From Trametes villosa (lineage: Eukaryota > Basidiomycota > Agaricomycetes > Polyporales > Polyporaceae), in contig PUDQ02000001.1 in assembly GCA_002964805.2 (NCBI GenBank), forward strand, positions 3,062,001-3,126,000: 64,000 nt of DNA. Direction: 5' to 3'. Below are positions 1 through 12,398 of the stretch, in pieces. A program made the translations under genes and the position numbers. Each line of letters begins with the position of its first letter. Within the stretch, counting starts at the first letter, position 1. The notes below the pieces were generated by a model. It was not told the DNA's origin. It made no database searches and worked only from the letters and a program-made list of their open reading frames with translations.

Positions 1-1849
1 CGACTTCCTCCGCGACACGCTTCGCAACGGACATGGCGGCGACACGTCTCGGCTGTGTGCACCCTATCCTCCCCTTGTCGGCGAAACCTTCTTCAGCCAG
101 ATACTGGGTCATTTGAGTTGTTTTGCCGGAACCAGTGTCACCGACAACGATGAGGATTTGATGCTAAGGGAGCGTTAGCGTACGTTCTACGAGGACATAT
201 GACTTTGAGCGTACCTCGCGAATAGCCTGAAGGAGCGGATCGCGCAGTTTGTAGATAGGTAGGCTCTTGCGCTGCTCTTGGATGCTCATGTGGGTGACCT
301 CTCCGAATGTTGTCGCCTTGTTGAACGTGGCCTCCTTCCACTTCGGCTGCTCGCTCGCCTTCTGCCCGCGGATGTTGCCACGAAGATCCTGGGCGAATAC
401 ACGATCTCCCTCCTTCGCCATGGGGTCAAGCCAGGGCGCGCTGAAGTCGCGAGCCTCGGAGTCTGCCTCCTCGTTCGCCTCCTGCTGCCGCAGCTCCCTG
501 CGCTCTTTTGCTAAGGATGCTCCGGCCACTGCAGCACGGTTGAGTGACCCATCCGGTGCCTTCACGATCTTGACGGGGCTGAGCTCCAGCGTCTTCTTCG
601 TCTGGCCAGCGAGGAAAGGCGGCTCCTCCTCCTTGACCTCAACGTCCAGCTCCTCCTCAACCTCAGCACGCGCAAGGGGGTTGGCGAAGTCCTCGTCGAG
701 GTCGGGGTATTCTGAAGCGTCAATGGCGCCGGATGAGATGAGCTGCTTGATTTCCCACCGCTCTGGAGAGGTCAACCGCTTAGCTGACCTGACCACTTCG
801 ACCTTGGTGTCGCGGGAGTTGAGGGGGACGGCGTTTGCGCCATGAGCCGCACGCTGCTGCTCCTCTGCGAACATCTCCGCCTCCGACTTGATGCGAAGAT
901 GAGGCGTCAGGTCGCGTCCGGTGGCCTGGTCCACGTCCTTCATGGAGAGTCCTACTCGCGTTCCAGCGACGCTCATCACTTTGACCTTCACAGCCTGCCC
1001 ACGGCTTAACAGGTCAGACGCTGCATTCGCGCGCGCGCCCTGCTGGATGTTGGAAACGTGCACCATACCTAATCACATTGTTTGTGAGCCAGTCGTACAG
1101 GAAATGGCAGAGTACATACCTTCCACTCGACCTGCGACGCCTTCCAGCTGGACGAATGCTCCGAACTCTTTCAGTCCGTTGACGCGACCGTCATAGATCT
1201 TGTAGAGCACGGGCCGTTCGTCGACCTGCCTGCCACGATCGCCCCTGCCTCGCCTGTCATCCCGCCTGTCATCCCGCCTGTCATCGTATCCCCGTCCTCG
1301 TATCGGGCTAGGACTTCGGCGTCGCGGGGGAGGCGGAGGGGAGCGAGAGCCCAAGCGCCTCTGACGTTTCGGGGAGCGGTCGTCTTCCGTAGGTCTTGGA
1401 CGCGCCTTCTTCGCTACGCCCTCGAACTGCGACATCATGTCGTCCACCTCCTTCATGATGGCATCCTTCCCGTCCTTGGTGACGCTGGGCTGCCAGTCTT
1501 GGTCTGGTACAGCGAGCCCGGGGAACAAGCGCTTCTTCTTGTCCGTCTCCTCAGGCGCAGCTCCGTCCGCGTTCCCATTCTCCTTTCCTACGACATTGAT
1601 CTTCTTCTTGTGCTTCGGGTGGAGGGTGAGGATGAGACGGTCGACATTCTCGACGAAGGAGTCGGGAAAGTTGGCGCCAACTTCGCGTAGCTTGTCCTTG
1701 AACTCTTGCAGAGACTTGGATTGGTCGTGGAGGGAGATGACGAACTCGGCGAGAGTCTTGTCGGTAAGCCCAGTGTGGTTGTCTATCTCCTGTGTGATTT
1801 TGGCAACCAGAGACAAGAACTCGAGGTTGTAGAGGTCGGCATCAGCCAT
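1..1849 (-). CDS. PRP22: Pre-mRNA-splicing DEAH-box helicase Prp22/DHX8, N-terminal part (truncated by window edge)
   Basis: The product is the spliceosomal ATPase that releases spliced mRNA. Three exons are visible. The first (about 1849-1120) begins [11 protein letters not shown], a typical Prp22 start; a further in-frame ATG lies at 1921 but the family pattern favours 1849. It carries an RS/RD-rich linker ([17 protein letters not shown]) and the start of an S1 RNA-binding domain ([20 protein letters not shown]), which continues after an intron as [13 protein letters not shown]. The second exon includes [16 protein letters not shown] and ends LLQAIRE. After an intron at about 220-166 the third exon starts [17 protein letters not shown] (Walker A) and reaches [20 protein letters not shown] (motif Ia) at the window edge. 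The rest of the helicase core lies outside. Identification is firm; the exact start is inferred. Confidence 0.93.
1251..1286. repeat. 12-bp tandem repeat inside PRP22
   Basis: Three near-perfect copies of the 12-mer CGCCTGTCATCC occur head to tail. On the minus strand they encode repeated DDRR units in the low-complexity linker before the S1 domain, so copy-number change would keep the frame. Confidence 0.85.
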
Positions 1850-2080
1850 AGTCGTGAAGGAACGGAGTGAAGCCCTGGTGGCTTTGAGAGCAGAGACGAA
1901 TGAGAGCAAGTCCTCTCCCAAGCCGCCAGCACCGGAGCGCTCGGAGAGTTTGGTTCAGCTCCGCTTCCGGGTTGGTTCGGCTACACACCGCTGACTCAGC
2001 GCGGCTCCGCAAATGGGAAAAAGCTGTGGGCGCTCATGGGCGCCAAACATAACTCTTGCAAGTTCTCTGACAAGTCGCGC
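1850..2080. promoter_or_regulatory. Divergent promoter between PRP22 and the DHX57-like helicase gene
   Basis: About 230 bp separate the two opposed start codons, so both 5' untranslated regions and promoters must fit or overlap here. No clear TATA element was seen. A further upstream in-frame ATG exists for each gene (1921 minus, 2036 plus), so the spacer could be shorter. Confidence 0.6.
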
Positions 2081-5000
2081 ATGCCTCCCAAGAGAGGCAT
2101 CGTCAAGTCCGGAAATGCAGGAAACTCTTCCAAAGCATCCCAGCCACCAGAGGCAGCCAACTCGACGCCCGAGGAGAAGCCTCTGTTTCCGCCGGGATCG
2201 AAGTATCCCCTGAGCTTGCTACATGAAAGGTACGAACAAACTCCGCTGGCAGTGGACGATCAGGTCACCGGCCCTACGCCGGACTACATCTTGCGCCACG
2301 CATATATCGAGCATAAGAGTCTTACAATGATTGCAGATGTCAGAAGAACGGATGGGAAAAACCTAGCGTTGACTCGGTATCTACCACAGACTCTCCGTGG
2401 CGTTCTTTCACTAATGGCCTCCGGTGCAGCGCCGACAGGCAAATGGTTTCTCATTCGTTGTGACCTTAAATCGGCTCAACAAGAAGACCTCCGAAAGGGA
2501 GTCTGTGCGATTGGAGCCCCATCCTCCATTCGTCATGCCTTCCGCCCTGGAGGCTCGTCACTGGGGCGCAACCTACGCTCTCTACCGGGTAGGCTATACT
2601 CCACGCTCATCAGTCGCCGTGTCCTCATAATGTGAACAGATTTGTAATGGTATACAACTCAACCGAGTGTTACCGCCAGGTCCGCGCGAGTACTGGAACG
2701 AGCTCGCTGCCGAGCATAAGAGTGCACCTGAGCACCAGAGCTGGATGTACGAGGCAGATCCTTTCGCCGCCCGCAAGGTGGTGGAACAGCGGCAGGAGAA
2801 GGTTGCCAAGAAGAAGGAAGAGAGAAGTCGCGGTGAAGGCAGCGCGGATCGTGAAAGACCTTCCGAGAATGCGGCTGCTCCCGAAGCGAAGATGGCAACA
2901 TCTTTACGAGATTTCGTAGAGGGCGCGGTGAAGAAGGTGAGGCTCACTGTGATCGTTGGCAAATATCACTAAATGGTCGGTCTCAGGGCATGGCTATGTT
3001 TCCCGAGGCGGGCGACGCCGAGCCCGTGTGCCTCACACCTGAGAGTGCGCCTCGCCTCACGAAGGATCTGGAGCTGCTCGGATTTTCTCCACTGCAAGCT
3101 CGGAACGCCGTGAAAGCCCTGTCAGAGCCTTCACCGTTGACGACCAGCTTGCTAGATCGCCTCCCCCCGTTGCAGGCCTGCATAGAGTTCCTCATTCTGC
3201 AAGTGCCGGAGTGCGATCTGCCCCAGCGCTTCCTCCCATCCGCCAACTCTTCTAACCCCTTCATCACTGCGGCGCACTCCGGGACCGCAGACTTGAAGAG
3301 GCGCTGGATGGAGGACAAGGCGGTGAAAGAGTGCGGGTGGCCCGAGCACGTCGTCAAGGAGTGCACCGCAGACTCGAGGCTCGTCGAAGACTGGCCTAGG
3401 CTCATCTTTGCGCTGAACTGCAGGTTGCTCGGGGAAGATTGGGAGGAAGTCGAGAAGATCGAGCCGCAGGAGACGGAAGCCATCGACCAGGACGAGTTCG
3501 ATGCCCTCGAAGGCGCAGCGGGCGCGAACGACGAGCTGGTCATCCCACTACCCACGGCGCCGCTGAAGCTCCACATCCTCTCCCCGACACGAGTGCTTCC
3601 GATCGGCGGCACCCATCCACCGATGTATCTCACGTCGCCCTCCGTGGCAGCCTACGTTCGGCTCCATCTCACTTCGAGGCTCATTCACACTTTCAAGGCT
3701 GACTCGCTGCGAGACCCAGGCGAGTCTATCTTCATGGCGGCCATGCGGCTCTTAGAAGAGGAGTGGGCAGTCATTCAAGACGACGGGCCTCCACCTGTGT
3801 CCGAGGCTCTCCAGCACCTTCTTCCTCGATACGAAGTGATCTCTGGCCCTGCGTCCTCCGGAACCTCTGCTCAGGCGCCGGCATCTCGCAATAGACGGTC
3901 CCGAGCACCGAGACGCGATGACAGGTCGGACGGGCAGGTTAAGGAGGAGCTCGAACAGGTCACTCGGAAGGCCGAGTATGCGAAGGTACTCAAAGGGCGC
4001 GAGAAGCTCCCTGCATTCGCGTCGCGGGGGGAGTTCTTGCAGCTGCTGAGAAGTAACCGCTGTGTTATTGTTGTGGGCGAGACCGGTTTGTGATCTCCTT
4101 TCCGCAGGTTTCGAAAATCGACTAACCCGTGAACAGGATGTGGAAAGACAACGCAGCGTATGTTCCGGACACTGACCCGGGGTGTGCACCTACTCACTGC
4201 TTGTCACAGTGCCTCAGTTCGTCCTGGACGACCTCATTGCGGCAGGTCACGGTTCGAAGGCATCCATCATCGTGACACAACCTCGTCGACTGTCCGCTCT
4301 CGGTGTAGCTGCTCGCGTTTCATCCGAGCGCCTTGATGATGGCTCCGTAGGCTACGCTATCCGTGGCGAGTCTAAGCAGAACGCGCGCACGAAGATTCTC
4401 TTCTGCACTACTGGTGTCGTTCTTCGGCGCTTGGGCTCTGGCGACAAGCTAGACGATGTTACACACGTTATCGTAGACGAGGTAAGTCAGTCTGGACGAG
4501 CAGACTGAACCGATGCTGACTGTGCTGTAACTGGTGGAAAGGTGCACGAGCGTTCGGTCGATGGAGATTTCCTGCTTCTCGAGCTTCGCGAGCTCTTGAA
4601 AACACATCGCAAGCTCAAGGTGATTCTTATGTCCGCGACGATCAACCACGAAGTCTTCATTCGGTACTTCAACAACGCGCCTCTCTTGAGTATACCCGGA
4701 TTTACGCACCCGGTCGAAGACTTGTGAGGCACACATCCACAGTGATCATAGAACAATCTCCGCTCACTTCCGGCCCAGGTATCTGGAAGACTACATCCCC
4801 CTCATCAAATACAGGCCTTCCGGCGGCGCGAAGTCTTCCAAGAAGACCCGTGGTAGCGAGGCGAAAGGCGATAAACCACCAGAAGATAATCCTGGACTCG
4901 ACGAGGATGCTCAAACCGCGATCAGAACCATCATGCGGTCAGAGACCTTTGACTACGACGTGAGTAGTTCGCTTTCCTCTGTCATATCGCAGCTCATTGA

Positions 5001-7100
5001 CCGCGTCTCTCAGCTTATTGCTGCCACAGTCAACCACATCGTCTCTACAGCGTCTAAACGCGGTGGCATCCTGATCTTCTTGTCGGGAGTACAAGAGATT
5101 CGCCAGTGCATGGAAAGACTGCGCAATGTACCGAACTCGCGGGTTTTCCCCCTTCATGCGAACCTGTCGAACGACGAGCAGCGCCTCGTATTCGCGCCGA
5201 CGTCTGAGTGGAAGATCATCGTGTCAACGAATGTCGCCGAGGTAACACTAACAAGCAATGAAGCCGCCGTATACATGAACTCGCTCACACGTTCATCCAC
5301 AGACCTCGGTCACGATCGACGATGTCATCTACGTGATCGACGGTGGCAAAGTCAAAGAAACTCACTACGACGCAGATGCTGGCTTGACCCGCCTCACGGA
5401 GCAGTGGATCACCCGAGCAGCTGCACGCCAGCGGCGCGGTCGCGCTGGTCGAACGCAACCAGGTGTCTGTTACAAGCTGTACACCAAGGGACACGAGAAG
5501 CGGATGGAGCCCTTCCCCATTCCAGAGATCAAGCGCGTGCCTCTCGAGAGTATCGCACTCACGCTCAAGGTGGTGCATAACGATGTGAAGGTGAGTATAT
5601 CGTCCAGGCGAGCAGGGCAGATCAGCCAGCTGACATGCATTGAAGTCGTTCCTATCTCGGGCAATCGACCCGCCAGATATCTCGGCCGTCGACAAGGCTC
5701 TCTCGGTTCTGGAAGAGCTAGCAGCTACGGGTCCCGATGGAGAGCTGACCGCGCTGGGCCGGCATATGGTGCGTACATCACAGGCTTCGTTACATGGAAA
5801 AGTCTGACCCATTCTCCCTATAGGCGATGTTGCCCATGGATCTGCGACTAGGCAAGGTACGTAGTTCATTCCCCCCTCATGCGATCGTCACTGACATGCA
5901 ACCTCAGATGCTTATCCTGGGGACAGTCTTCCGATGTCTGGGCCCAGTCCTTACCATCGCAGCATGTCTGTCATCGAAGCCGTTGTTTGTGAGCCCCATG
6001 GAGAAGCGTGAGGAAGCAAACCAGTACGCTGACCTTAATTGCTGTACCTTCGAAATTCTAACTGTCACACTAGAGCCCGCGCGAAGTTTGCTACCGGGAA
6101 CAGTGACCTTCTCACAGATGCAAATGCGTACGAAGAGTGTGTCGGACTGAAAACCAAGGGGGGATCCAATGGCGCCATGCGCGCGTTTTGCGAGCAGGTA
6201 ATTGCCCCTCCACGGCCTTACACACTCCTCCGTTCCTCTGATCTGACCTACCGCATTGTAGAACTTCATCTCTCAATCCACGGTGCGCGATATCACTTCG
6301 CTAAGGCAGGACTTCCTTTCCGCTCTCTCCCAACTGGGCTTCGTCCCATACTCTTCCAAGCCATCTTCTCCCGAGCTCAACACGAACGCATCCAACACCA
6401 ATCTCGTGAAGGCGGTCGTCGTCGGCGGTCTATGGCCGCGTATTGCTCGCGTACACCTTCCTCGTTCTGCCATCAAGTTCGACCGTGTGCAAGCCGGAAC
6501 CGTGCAGCGCGAAAACACAGCACGCGAATACCGGTTCTACGACCTCCGCGACGGGCGCGTCTTCCTTCATCCTGCGTCTGTCCTGTTCAGTGCGACGACA
6601 TGGCGCTCGCCGTTTGTTGCGTACTTCCAGAAGCAGATGACGAGTAAGGTCTTCCTACGAGACGCAACTGAGGTGCGTGGTCTACCCAACCCATAACCCG
6701 AATTCTGCACAGCTCATGCCGCCGTATATATAGGTGCCCATCTACGCTCTCCTGCTGTTCGGAGGACCTGTGTCAGTCAACCACATAGGTGGCGGGCTCA
6801 CGATAGGTGCCAGTGACTGCTTCATCAAGCTGAAGGCGTGGCCCCGCATCGGTGTCCTCGTCAACCATCTGCGGTACGTCCATCCCATGCCGTCTTATAT
6901 CGCTGGAAAACCCATGACTGACATCTTCATGCGTTGATCTTTGCCCTTGGTCTCGGCACGGGTACTGCAGACGCCTTCTGGACGCTCAGCTGCTGCGAAG
7001 TATCGAGGAAGGTACCATGCTTGACGGTGGCGGAGCTGGCGAGAATCCAGTCTTGCAGGCTATGCAGGTGTTGCTACAGAATGACGGGCTGACGGGCTGA
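2081..7100 (+). CDS. DEAH-type RNA helicase of the DHX57/DHX29 (YLR419W-like) class
   Basis: A large intron-rich gene of about 15 exons. Exon 1 (2081-2229, MPPKRGIVKSG) joins 2337-2376 and 2430-2588 in frame to give a dsRNA-binding-like segment (LLHERCQKNGWEKPSVDS, ANGFSFVVTLN). Exon 2987-4085 carries a UBA-like and an RWD-like segment (LTKDLELLGFSPLQARNAV; MYLTSPSVAAYVRLHLTS), then the helicase core. Motif I is split by an intron (GETG / CGKTTQ). Motif II reads DEVHER (Val in place of the DEAH Ala), motif III is LMSAT, then STNVAETSVTIDDVIYVIDG and motif VI QRRGRAGRTQPG. A ratchet and OB-fold C-terminus (YALLLFGGPVSVNHIGGG) follows, ending QNDGLTG at 7100. DHX57/DHX29 relatives act on structured RNA or in translation initiation; the precise role here is inferred. 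An upstream ATG at 2036 is an alternative start. Confidence 0.88.
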
Positions 7101-8081
7101 TGTGCGGGAATTGGCTCCACAGTACGACAGGTGCTCATTGTCGTCGATACGAGATTGGTCTTCGCAGCGCGATGTGAGCATCCCACGTGAATCAGTGCTT
7201 TTTGAACCCTCCTGAAGTCGACCCATCATGCTAATTCAGACATGAATAAACCTCGCCGTGTTGAGCACATCTGAAGAATCACGTATCACCACCGAGGATC
7301 ACGGGCTGGAGCCCGGAATACAACATGCGATGGCGCTGGGCCATCCGGCGTGGCATGCCGCGTCCCCTCTTCATGTCATACACTTTCCCAGAATACATGC
7401 TGTCTGACATCAAGTAGCCCTACGCACGCAAGCATCGGTTCAATATTACCCCAACGACGTCCGCCACTCAGCAGGGGTCATAAACGACATCCCGTCAGCT
7501 TTGATTGGGGGTTTGATTTCTCAACCTGTCAAGGCTCGGGCTCGGGCCGTCGCGCAGGCGTGGTTCCCTCGGCAGACAAGGCTTCGTCAAGGCGGTAAGA
7601 GCATGTGCGACGGTTACCGTTGTTCCGCTCGCACTGCAGAAGATCACATAGCACCGCCCAATCTACGCGGATACTCTACTTTTGCTTCTTGACCTCGGCC
7701 ATGCAGCCGCAGGCATTGATGCCCGATACTTGAGTAATGACTTCTGACACGCTATTGCTTAGCGTATTTACAACCTAGTACCAACTCCCTTGCGCGTACC
7801 ATTCTTCCTGTTTAGACTCTCATATCCCCATTGTAGCCGTGCGGCGTATCTTACCGAGGGTGTCGGCATCCGGCCGCCATCCCTGAACCTAATGCTATAT
7901 CCCCGAGAGCGTCACTCCAGTGAGTCACTGTCGTTTTCTTGCGATTTATCGCTTTGATGACACCCCGTATAGCGACTCATCGCCGTCGGGTTCTCGTAAC
8001 CGCTGTGGGGCGGAGACCTCATATATACCCTCGGTACGAAAAGCCATTGCAACGTCCCGCCACCCCCGTTGCAGAGCGCCG
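7101..8081. other. Intergenic region with TATA element for the P450 gene
   Basis: No reading frame here looks coding on either strand. A TATATA element at 8022-8027 lies 55 nt before the P450 start codon and is the likely core promoter. The first part should be the 3' untranslated region of the helicase gene. Confidence 0.6.
8022..8027 (+). promoter_or_regulatory. TATA element of the P450 gene
   Basis: TATATA lies 55 nt upstream of the ATG at 8082, a suitable distance for a short 5' untranslated region. Confidence 0.5.
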
Positions 8082-10182
8082 ATGGAGGACCCGTCTATTT
8101 TCTACGCCGGCCTAGCCATCGCCGTCATCGCCTATATTGTCAGATGGTATACCCACCCGGTGAGTCCTCGTAGCATTACTACACAGAACTCGTAGCTGAA
8201 CAGCATTTTTATTAGCTGCGGTCGATTCCTACTATTGGTGGCTCAGATCTTCCACTACTATCGTACCGAGGCGCCTTCAAATGGACTCGCCACGGCAAGG
8301 CTATGCTGCAAGAGGGCTACGACAAGGTAGGCGGTGGTTTACCCGCATACGTCTCGGAAATATTTACAGACCTTCTCGATCATCTACAGTACCAAGGCGC
8401 CACGTTCAAGATACCCATGCTCGACCGGTGGTTGGTAATTGTGAGCGGACCCAAGTTGGTTGAGGAGGTCAGGAAGCGTCCGGACGAGGAACTGGACATT
8501 AACGAAGGGCTGGGCGCGGTATGTGGCATCTGGCTGTCATTTAGGCCTTTACTGATTCTCTGGGGCACAGTTTGTGCAAACGAGGTACACCCTGGGCGAG
8601 GACATCCATCACGACCCATACCACATCGGCATTGTACGAGACAAGCTCACGCGGGGCCTTCCGGCCGTACTTCCGGACGTCATCGACGAGATCAGCCTGG
8701 CTGTCCAGGAGCACATACCTGCACAGGGCGATGGTAAGTTTACTACCGCAATAGCTGTACGTGGTGGGTGCTCGAGGACTGACGTCTATTCTCCTGCTTG
8801 CAGCATGGGTAAGCGTAGATTGCACGGAGAAGATGCTGAACATCGTCGCGCGCGCGAGCAACCGCGTCTTCGTCGGACTACCCTTGTGTACGTTTACCTT
8901 TGCTTGATCCCCACTGAATGCTCACTTCTGAGGAAGGTCGCGTTCGCGGATACCTCGACCTCGCTATAAGCTTCACACTAAGCGTCACCACAGACCGGGA
9001 GATCATCAATCTGTTCCCCGAGGCGTTGAAGCCGTGAGTAACACTCGGCCGTGGCAGAGCGAATCCCGTGTCTGACATATACATGCCAGCCTCATCGGCC
9101 ATATCGTGAGCCACACTGCTTCGAGCGTTCGCAGCGCTACTCCCTATCTGGCGCCTCTCATCGACGAGCGCAAGCGGCTTATGGCGGAGCACAGCGAGGA
9201 CCCTGACTGGGCGGATAAACCGGTAAATCATCAGTTCGCGGCTCTGCTGTTCACACCTTTCTGACTAATCCGCTCAGTATGACATGCTGCAGTGGATGAT
9301 GGAGGTAGCGGCAACCCGGGACTTCTCTACGAAGGCCATCATCAAGCGGATGCTTATGGTCAACTTCGCCGCCATACACACATCCTCGAGCGTATGTCTC
9401 TCAAATATACTCCTCCTTCTCAAAGCGCTCACCGTGTGTGTCACGCATCGCAGAGCATCACCCACGCCATCTACCACCTCGCTGAGCGACCAGAGGTTAT
9501 CCCGGATCTCCGCGAGGAGATCGAGGCGCTCCTCAAGGAAGAGGGCGGCTGGACGAAGAACGCGCTCGCCAAAATGTGGAAGCTCGACAGCTTCCTGCGC
9601 GAGTCCCAGCGGTATAACGGCGTTAACCTTAGTACGCCCTCCCCTCCTTTCCCCTGATCTCCACTCTAACACATCCGCCCTATAACAGTCTCGCTCATGC
9701 GCGTCGCGAAGAAAGACGTGACGCTGGGCGACGGCACCTTCATCCCCACGGGCACGCTCCTGGCCGTGCCGGTGGACTCGATGCACCACGACGACGCGCT
9801 GTATGCGGACGCGGCGGCGTTCGACGCGTTCCGCTTCGCGCGCATGCGCGAGCGCGACGGCGAGGCCGCGAAGCACCAGTACGTGAACACGTCCACCGAG
9901 TACGTCTCCTTCGGGCACGGCAGGCACGCGTGGTAAGTCGCTTCCCTCTCTGCCATTCGTCGGTAGCGGCTGACTCGAATATGGTGGCATGGTCGATTGT
10001 TCAGCCCGGGTCGGTTCTTCGCGGCGAACGAGCTGAAGGCGATGCTCGCGTTCATCGTGCTCAACTACGACCTGAAGCTGCCCGGGGACGGCCCGCGCCC
10101 GGCGAACGTCTACTGGAGCGAGGCTGTCATCGCCGCACCCACCGGGCAGGTCCTCTTCAGGAAGCGGCAGGCGAAGGCGTAA
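8082..10182 (+). CDS. Cytochrome P450 monooxygenase (ent-kaurene-oxidase-like fungal clan)
   Basis: About ten exons. The N-terminus MEDPSIFYAGLAIAVIAYIV is a membrane anchor typical of microsomal P450s, followed by LRSIPTIGGSDLPLLSY. The I-helix region reads MVNFAAIHTSS with no acidic residue before Thr, as in fungal ent-kaurene-oxidase-like families. The ExxR of the K-helix is in FLRESQRYNG. The heme loop FGHGRHACPGRFFA is created by splicing: the Cys codon is split by the intron at about 9933-10004, so the haem thiolate depends on correct removal. The protein ends FRKRQAKA at 10182. Such enzymes hydroxylate terpenoid or xenobiotic substrates at the ER; the substrate cannot be read from sequence. 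No terpene synthase or other biosynthetic partner is adjacent. Confidence 0.93.
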
Positions 10183-10861
10183 GCAGAGTAGAGTCGCATG
10201 TATACTGCAGCTGGTCTGGAGGATTTCGAATCGGCCTTCGGGCTGACTGTTGTTTGCCACTTGCATGTCTGGCACGTTAGAGTCAGCCTCTGTCCCCGCC
10301 GCTGTCGGTACTTCCGAAGAGATCATAGCGCACGATGATCGAGCCCAGCTGTTGAATAATCGAACGGGGTCACATCAGGGCACATCGGACACCCCGCACG
10401 TACACAATATGGTGCTCGTGCCTGCCCGCCCTTATAAAGTACCTCGATACGTTCGCCCGGGGGAGACTCGCATACAGTCAAGTTGTCGTTGCTTCCGTTG
10501 TAGTGGACGCCAACCCGACCCAACTTGAACTGGCACGCGCACGAACAGCTTCGATGATGCAAACAAAACGACGTTGGAATATGTATAACGATATGTGCCA
10601 ACGGATGCGACAGCCCACAGGGGCCAGGTATTAAGTACGTGTGGTATCTACGAGATATCCTGCGAGCCCAGGCGCGTGCGCGCCGATAGAAATACACCCA
10701 ATTGCAGATTCGTGTTCCCCATCTCTCCCAGTCATGAATAGTCAGTAGTGTTCGTCTCTATTCTGTAGAACCCGCAGCCCAGTTAGCACCACTGTACTAC
10801 CACTGGGAACATGGAGGGACTTACATAGTGTTCGTAACGGTCATCCACGCGCGCGCCAACG
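10183..10861. other. Intergenic region, convergent gene ends
   Basis: This lies between the 3' ends of the P450 (plus) and the serine-rich membrane protein gene (minus). A TATAAA string occurs at about 10434 but no gene follows it. Nothing else was recognised. Confidence 0.5.
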
Positions 10862-12398
10862 CTACCTCTCCGGCGCTCCTTCGACCCGCATCGCGCCCTC
10901 GCTCACCGCAACGCGATGCCTCCCCGCCCTCGGCGCCGAGCTCGGCCGCCCATGACCCAGCTGGCCCAGCTTCAGCCCCAGCGGGCTCAACGGCTCGCCC
11001 GGCTCCTCCGCGCTCTCCTCCGCGACGGTCTCTGGCCTCCGCGGCGGGGACATCGACGACGCCCTCTTCCGTCCGTCACGCTCCCTCGAGGCAGGGCGCG
11101 CCGCGCGCGGCATCGGCGCGAAGTAGGGCGCGGCGTACGGCTGCGTGCGCGGCACGCTCCGCGGCGAAGAGCCTGCTGGGGGCGCAGCCGCGGCGAGGAC
11201 CGAGGGCGCGGAGAGGGCGGAGACCGCGGTCGACGTCGAGGACACGCTCGAGCGGCGCGACGAGTGCAGCTCTGGCGGCGACTTGGGGCTCGGGGATGAG
11301 GAGGAGAGCGCAAGCTGGAAGGAGGTGAGCATCCGCCGTGTCGTCGACCGTTTCGGGGATGGGGACGGCGACCGGGCGACCGAGTCGGCGAGGTCGAGGG
11401 CTGGGGAAGCTCAGTGTCAATATCGTTACAAGAATAGGAGTGCACATAATTAGCTCACCTGGTGGCGCTTTTGGCTTGCGCGACTTGGACCGGAACGGGT
11501 TCACGAACGTCGAGGAGAACACCTCCCCAGGGAGGGACATTTGTCGTTGGTGCATGAGGTGCGTCGGGCGCGCCTGCATGTCGCTCCGGCGCTCCTTGCG
11601 CATCTCGTCCTCGCCCAAGTCGAAGTCGAGGGACGCGTTCCGCGAGTGCAGCATGTCCACCGACGCGCGCGGGCTCTGACTCTGATTCCGCGCCGTCTCG
11701 GGCTTCTTCGTGGACATCTTCCGGGAGAGCGACTTGAGCACCTTCGCGCCGGGAAGACGCATGCCGCGGCCAGTGCGCGGGGTGGACGTCGGCGACGACC
11801 GCAAAGACTCCGGAAGATCTGGCACATGTCCGGGGTCAGATGACGGCGAGGTGCTCTCCACCAGCGGGAGGTCGGGGAAGAAGCGCGTCGACGATGGACT
11901 GTCCACAAGCGTCGCCGAGCCCTCCGAGAACAAGGAGGACTTGGGACTGGGGGCAGACCGTCCCGAGAAGAAACGCGTGGGCAGGGACCATTTCCTCTTG
12001 GGTGGCGCCTTCTTGGGTGGGGTGCCGGTCAGGACGGGAAGTGTGTCTGGTTGAACAGGGACATCGAATGAGGACTTGCACGAAGCAGCCTCATCAGGTT
12101 CTGAGACGATTGACTTTGGCGGGGATAAGATGGGGGACGCCTGCGCGCTACGAGTTCGTGCCGCGCGCGGGACTTGGGCAGGGGGCGGCGGCTTGGATTG
12201 CAGTCGAGGTACAAGACGTCCGGCTAGGAAGATGAGGACGCTCTGAGATGTAGTCACAGTTAGCCATGATAGTGGCGATCTAAGACGAATTATTCAAGCA
12301 CACACCATCAAGAGCCAGACGAAACCCCAGACGAAGACAGCCATGCGGAAGAAGACGTCCTGGGTGATATTGAGCGTGGTGCGGAAGGTTGCGGTCAT
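10862..12398 (-). CDS. Serine/proline-rich protein with N-terminal membrane segment, function unknown
   Basis: Three exons join cleanly in frame: 12398-12306 (31 codons), 12242-11459 and 11400-10862, giving about 471 residues. Exon 1 (MTATFRTTLNITQDVFFRMA) continues as VFVWGFVWLLM and, across the splice, SVLIFLAGRLVPRL, forming one or two hydrophobic spans. The remainder is disordered, Ser/Pro/Arg-rich and shows many SP/SR/TP sites (SPPKSIVSEPDEA, RSPSPSPKRS, KRASSMSPPRRPETV), suggesting a phosphorylated cytoplasmic tail on a membrane anchor. GC-rich third codon positions support coding. I do not recognise the family. A TATAAATA element lies about 55 nt upstream. Confidence 0.7.
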
